Part shown: in pieces, positions 33,461 through 36,316 of the stretch
Layout of the letters: every line of letters begins with the position of its first letter
Numbering within the stretch: position 1 is the first letter of the stretch
The notes under the pieces: model-generated
What the model was told of the DNA's origin: nothing
The model's database searches: none
Seen by the model: the letters and a program-made list of their open reading frames with translations, nothing else
Translations under genes and position numbers: made by a program
Assembly: GCA_964528035.1 (NCBI GenBank)
Contig: CAZGQY010000019.1
Span: forward strand, 1-36,316
Length of the DNA: 36,316 nucleotides
Reading direction: 5' to 3'
Source: CAZGQY01 sp964528035
GTDB taxonomy: Bacteria > Pseudomonadota > Gammaproteobacteria > Methylococcales > UBA1147

Positions 33461-33947
33461 CCTGCGGTACCTGTACTGGTGTTATGCGAACCAAAATATT
33501 ATCCCTATCTCAAATGTCTATAACTTACAAAATTAGTAGCACAGCTTAGTTTTTGACAAAATTTTCTAAAATAAATCCAGAATTTTCTCCTGTTTTTGCC
33601 AACTGCATCTCAGTTTTTCTTCTAAACTTAGCTTAGCAAAACGATTTATTTGCCTGTCAGAACTATTCTCTATAGTGGACAGCACCATAATAATTCGTTC
33701 ATTTGATTATTGCATCGGTTCTGTCCCTAAGGAGCGAGGTTTTAATAATATGCGAAAGATTGACGCAGGATTATTGTTTGTCTTCAAGGCGCAGCAACAG
33801 GCGCATAGCAGCGCTACGCAACTGTTGCTACAACGCAGAAGACGGGCAATAAGACAAGTCAAGATTCGTATATTATTGAATCCTCGCTCCTAACGAAAAC
33901 AATCGATCAAATCCTTAGCTGCGAGATAAACAGGAATAGATGTAGGC
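33461..33947. other. 487-bp spacer before the cyclase gene
   Basis: The first 270 bases are AT-rich and contain no gene. The sequence TTTTTGACAAAATTTTC near 33550 resembles a -35 region, but no -10 box follows at the right distance. The rest is filled by the long palindromic element at 33730-33891. The weak frame at 33675-33893 only reflects that palindrome. Confidence 0.5.
33730..33891. repeat. 162-bp MITE-like long palindrome
   Basis: The ends (33730-33756 and 33865-33891) are 27-base inverted copies that begin AGGAGCGAGG and differ at only three positions, two of which would still pair as G-U in RNA. Further inward TTATTG/CAATAA, GTCTTC/GAAGAC and AGCAACAG/CTGTTGCT pair again down to a TAGC-AGC-GCTA tip. 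The whole unit folds into one long imperfect hairpin. No target duplication is obvious. It looks like a non-coding mobile element or a structured RNA. Confidence 0.7.
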
Positions 33948-35579
33948 ATGTCTTGGAACAAATTAATCTCTGTACACCGCTCACCGACCATCGCTATTGC
34001 TCGTTGGTTAGGCAGAGCATTGAGGAAAGACAGCTCCCGTTTTATGGAACGCTATCCAGTGTTGGGCATGACACCGGATGAAGCCTACAGCGAAGCAATT
34101 AAACGAATATTAAAAAAACTGCCAGAACACGTTCCGATCGCAGCGAAACTCGCGATGGCTGTTACATTGTTAATTTGCGCCGGCATGGTGGGACTGGGAA
34201 TATTAATTGGAGCCAACCAAACACGCTTACTTGACCAACAAACCGCAATACTCGAATCCATGATTGCGCAACAGGTTGCCGAATCTGTAAAGGAACCACT
34301 GCTTGCAGGTGACGCTGCAAGCCTCGATATCATTGCTGCGCAAATAATCGATCAAGACAAAATATTTGGTACCGCCTTATTCACGGACGATAAGAAAATC
34401 ATCAATTCCGCCGGGATACTCCCAAATCTCAAAATAGTAAAAAATTCACCAGTATTCGACGCTAACGGCAAAACAACAGATTTTCATCAGATAGCCGATG
34501 AGACCAATAGCCAGGAATCTTATATATCCTTTGTACAACCCATTCTGCATAAAGATATCACTGTAGGATACGTATTGTTGTCATTTGACCGATCGTTACT
34601 GACCAACGCAAAACGTCAAACCATACATATGGTCGCCACAACAACGATTGCGATGATCATTTTTGGAATCATGGCTTCATTGGTTCTGGGCAACCGAATG
34701 ACTCGACCCATCAATGAATTAATCAAAATTAGTCGCGAGATCGTCAACGGCAACTATAACTTTCCGGTACAGGAAAGGCGCAAAGATGAAATCGGTATGT
34801 TGATGGAATCAATGAACACAATGGGACGTGGATTACTCAGGAAAGAACAAGTAGAAAAAGTTTTTAGTCAATATGTTTCCAACACTGTCGCCAACAAAAT
34901 ACTGGACGATCTTGACCATGTCGAAAACACAAAACTCGGTGGCCACCATGTAAATGCCAGCGTGGCATTTGCAGATATTGTTGGGTTCACACAACTGTCA
35001 GAATCCATGCCCCCGCAAGAAGTCAGTCAACTTTTAAATTTGTACTTCACTTATATTGATAAAGCAGTTCAGTTCTGTAACGGCTATATCGACAAATATA
35101 TTGGCGATTGCGTCATGATCGTATTTGGCGTCCCAAAGAATAATTCTGATCACACCTATAACGCGGCTTGTTGTGCGTGGATGATCAACAAGTTAGTTGA
35201 AAAAATCAACCGACACCGTGCATCCAAAAATCAAACAACCATTCAATTACGAATTGGCATAAATAGCGGCACAATGATTGCCGGAAACATGGGTTCTTCC
35301 GAAAGAATGGACTATACCGTCGTAGGTGACGCGGTAAACCTTGCATCAAGACTTTCTCACGAGGGTCAGCCCGAAGAGATAATCATGACCGAAGAGGTAA
35401 TACTCCAGGAAAATCTGTTTGATCGCATTGCAACAGAAACCTTAGACACAATTAAAATTCGGGGAAAAAAACTGCCAATCTCTATCCATAAAGTAATAGA
35501 CATCAACCCGATTTTTCGTAAAGATATTCTTCAGGAAATAGACCATATTTTACGTAACACACCCCTCCAATCCGCGTGA
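33948..35579 (+). CDS. class III adenylate cyclase with HAMP domain
   Basis: This 543-residue membrane enzyme should make cAMP. A cytoplasmic N-terminal segment (1-60) is followed by a membrane helix (about 62-86), a periplasmic sensor region (about 87-225), a second helix (about 226-250), a HAMP linker (about 250-305, GNRMTRPINELIKISREIVN) and the cyclase domain (about 335-520). The catalytic domain has the metal aspartates in VAFADIVGFTQ and GDCVMIVFG, the adenine-selecting lysine before the second (DKYIGD), and the transition-state Asn and Arg in YTVVGDAVNLASRLS. All required residues are present. CAGGAA stands upstream of the ATG. A lipoprotein gene overlaps its stop codon by three bases. 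Confidence 0.92.
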   Translation: MSWNKLISVHRSPTIAIARWLGRALRKDSSRFMERYPVLGMTPDEAYSEAIKRILKKLPEHVPIAAKLAMAVTLLICAGMVGLGILIGANQTRLLDQQTAILESMIAQQVAESVKEPLLAGDAASLDIIAAQIIDQDKIFGTALFTDDKKIINSAGILPNLKIVKNSPVFDANGKTTDFHQIADETNSQESYISFVQPILHKDITVGYVLLSFDRSLLTNAKRQTIHMVATTTIAMIIFGIMASLVLGNRMTRPINELIKISREIVNGNYNFPVQERRKDEIGMLMESMNTMGRGLLRKEQVEKVFSQYVSNTVANKILDDLDHVENTKLGGHHVNASVAFADIVGFTQLSESMPPQEVSQLLNLYFTYIDKAVQFCNGYIDKYIGDCVMIVFGVPKNNSDHTYNAACCAWMINKLVEKINRHRASKNQTTIQLRIGINSGTMIAGNMGSSERMDYTVVGDAVNLASRLSHEGQPEEIIMTEEVILQENLFDRIATETLDTIKIRGKKLPISIHKVIDINPIFRKDILQEIDHILRNTPLQSA

Positions 35580-36316
35580 AACATTATCTTATTTCTTTCT
35601 TATTGATCAGCTTTTTCACAGCTTGCAAGCTGCTGGAACCCAGCGAAAAAGCAACTATAATCTCTGAAAAACAGCGCGAACAACAAATTAAACAACTCAT
35701 CGCAAATCAGCAACTTGGAAATGCCCAAGACGCATTAATCGCCATACAAGCAAACAATCCAAAATATTCAGAATACGCGAAATTGCGAAAAACTCTGCAA
35801 GTGAGCATTTCACAGATGGAGCAGAAAACCATAGATGACACCGCACAAATGATCCGCGATGATCAGTGGATAAAAGCATTAGACACATTTAACAGCGCAC
35901 TGGAAAATCTTCCAAAAAGTACTGTACTGAAAGATCAACTCGTAGAATTTTATCGCCTACGAAATTCGAAAGCAGCTGCTTTACAAAACCAGCTGTTAAT
36001 TATCCGCGGCGAATCCCTGACTAAAATGCTACCTATTTATCAACAATTGGTCACCCTCTCAGCTAACCAAGAATCGATAATGAAACTCGATTCAATTAAG
36101 CAGGAAAGTCATCTGCTGGCAAATCAACTAAGCCAACTTGGCATTAAAAAATTCAATAGTGGAAATTTAGCTGAAGGAAACTCTCTAATTAAATTATCCA
36201 CTCAACTGAGTAATGATCCAGAAATCCAAAATATCTACACTACACAACTACATCGGCAAATAGAGCACGGCGAAACGGTTCTAAACTTCTTGACACGAGG
36301 ATTTCATTCGTGGTGG
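35576..36316 (+). CDS. lipoprotein with TPR-like helical repeats, cut by the window edge
   Basis: The frame stays open for 247 codons to the last base, so this is the N-terminal part of a larger protein. The GTG start overlaps the stop of the cyclase gene (GTGA), which implies coupled translation. The first residues form a lipoprotein signal, MKHYLISFLLISFFTACKLL, with Cys17 the likely lipidated residue. The remainder is helical and polar, with pairs of helices such as EQQIKQLIANQQLGNAQDAL and DDQWIKALDTFNSALENLPK that suggest tetratricopeptide-like repeats. I do not recognise a family from this part. A periplasmic helical lipoprotein made with a sensor cyclase could take part in its signalling; that is inference. 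Confidence 0.75.
   Translation, partial: MKHYLISFLLISFFTACKLLEPSEKATIISEKQREQQIKQLIANQQLGNAQDALIAIQANNPKYSEYAKLRKTLQVSISQMEQKTIDDTAQMIRDDQWIKALDTFNSALENLPKSTVLKDQLVEFYRLRNSKAAALQNQLLIIRGESLTKMLPIYQQLVTLSANQESIMKLDSIKQESHLLANQLSQLGIKKFNSGNLAEGNSLIKLSTQLSNDPEIQNIYTTQLHRQIEHGETVLNFLTRGFHSWW

Noticed and set aside
33675..33893. 72-codon open frame before the cyclase
   Set aside because: It coincides with the long palindrome and has no ribosome-binding site or protein-like pattern.

Overview
This window looks like chromosome from a gammaproteobacterium. The housekeeping genes (AspRS next to an FmdB-type zinc ribbon protein, PyrC, RNase T, Grx4, a linear arginine pathway with ArgA and ArgE, CpdA, RppH, MlaA, a TIGR04211 SH3 protein) are the combination expected there. 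By eye the G+C content is in the mid-40s percent. I see no rRNA or tRNA gene, no CRISPR array and no phage. No finer taxonomic placement is justified from the sequence alone.

Layout. (1) 1-2.0 kb is accessory DNA: a short integron cassette array without an integrase. It holds three minus-strand genes (a tiny membrane protein, a SAM methyltransferase and an unknown membrane-anchored coiled protein) separated by attC sites. (2) 2.0-7.4 kb holds a DUF3137 membrane protein, a B12-binding radical SAM enzyme, a degraded stretch that may be a PilZ remnant, and a divergent pair of a DUF938 methyltransferase and a FemAB-like DUF482 protein. (3) 7.5-14.9 kb is a minus-strand gene set. In transcription order it has an inner-membrane-anchored beta-helix protein, a Rossmann/RyR/SLOG-like cytoplasmic protein, an MlaE-like permease, an MlaF-like ATPase, an MCE protein, a PqiC-like lipoprotein and an outer-membrane barrel-like protein. 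It reads as a complete trans-envelope lipid-transport apparatus coupled to a nucleotide- or ligand-sensing protein, and is my best candidate for an undescribed system. (4) 15.1-18.7 kb carries nadA, aspS and the zinc ribbon gene. (5) 19.0-22.7 kb carries pyrC with an unusual structured leader, mlaA, rnt and grxD. (6) 23.0-30.3 kb is the arginine/branched-chain block argD-argF-SH3 gene-ilvD-argE-argA. (7) 30.5-36.3 kb carries cpdA, rppH, a HAD-IB phosphatase, an internally duplicated four-helix membrane protein, a class III adenylate cyclase and a lipoprotein gene that runs off the window. Two palindromic repeat elements lie in the intergenic spaces of this last region.

How the genes work together. 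ArgA, ArgE, ArgD and ArgF are four steps of glutamate-to-citrulline synthesis; argB and argC are not in the window. CpdA and the class III cyclase would degrade and make cAMP. MlaA and the MCE operon both concern phospholipid traffic between the membranes, although they are 6 kb apart and need not be partners. AspRS carries the two residues associated with non-discriminating enzymes, which predicts Asn-tRNA formation by transamidation.

All functional calls come from reading motifs in the translated sequence and from memory of the families. No database search was possible.
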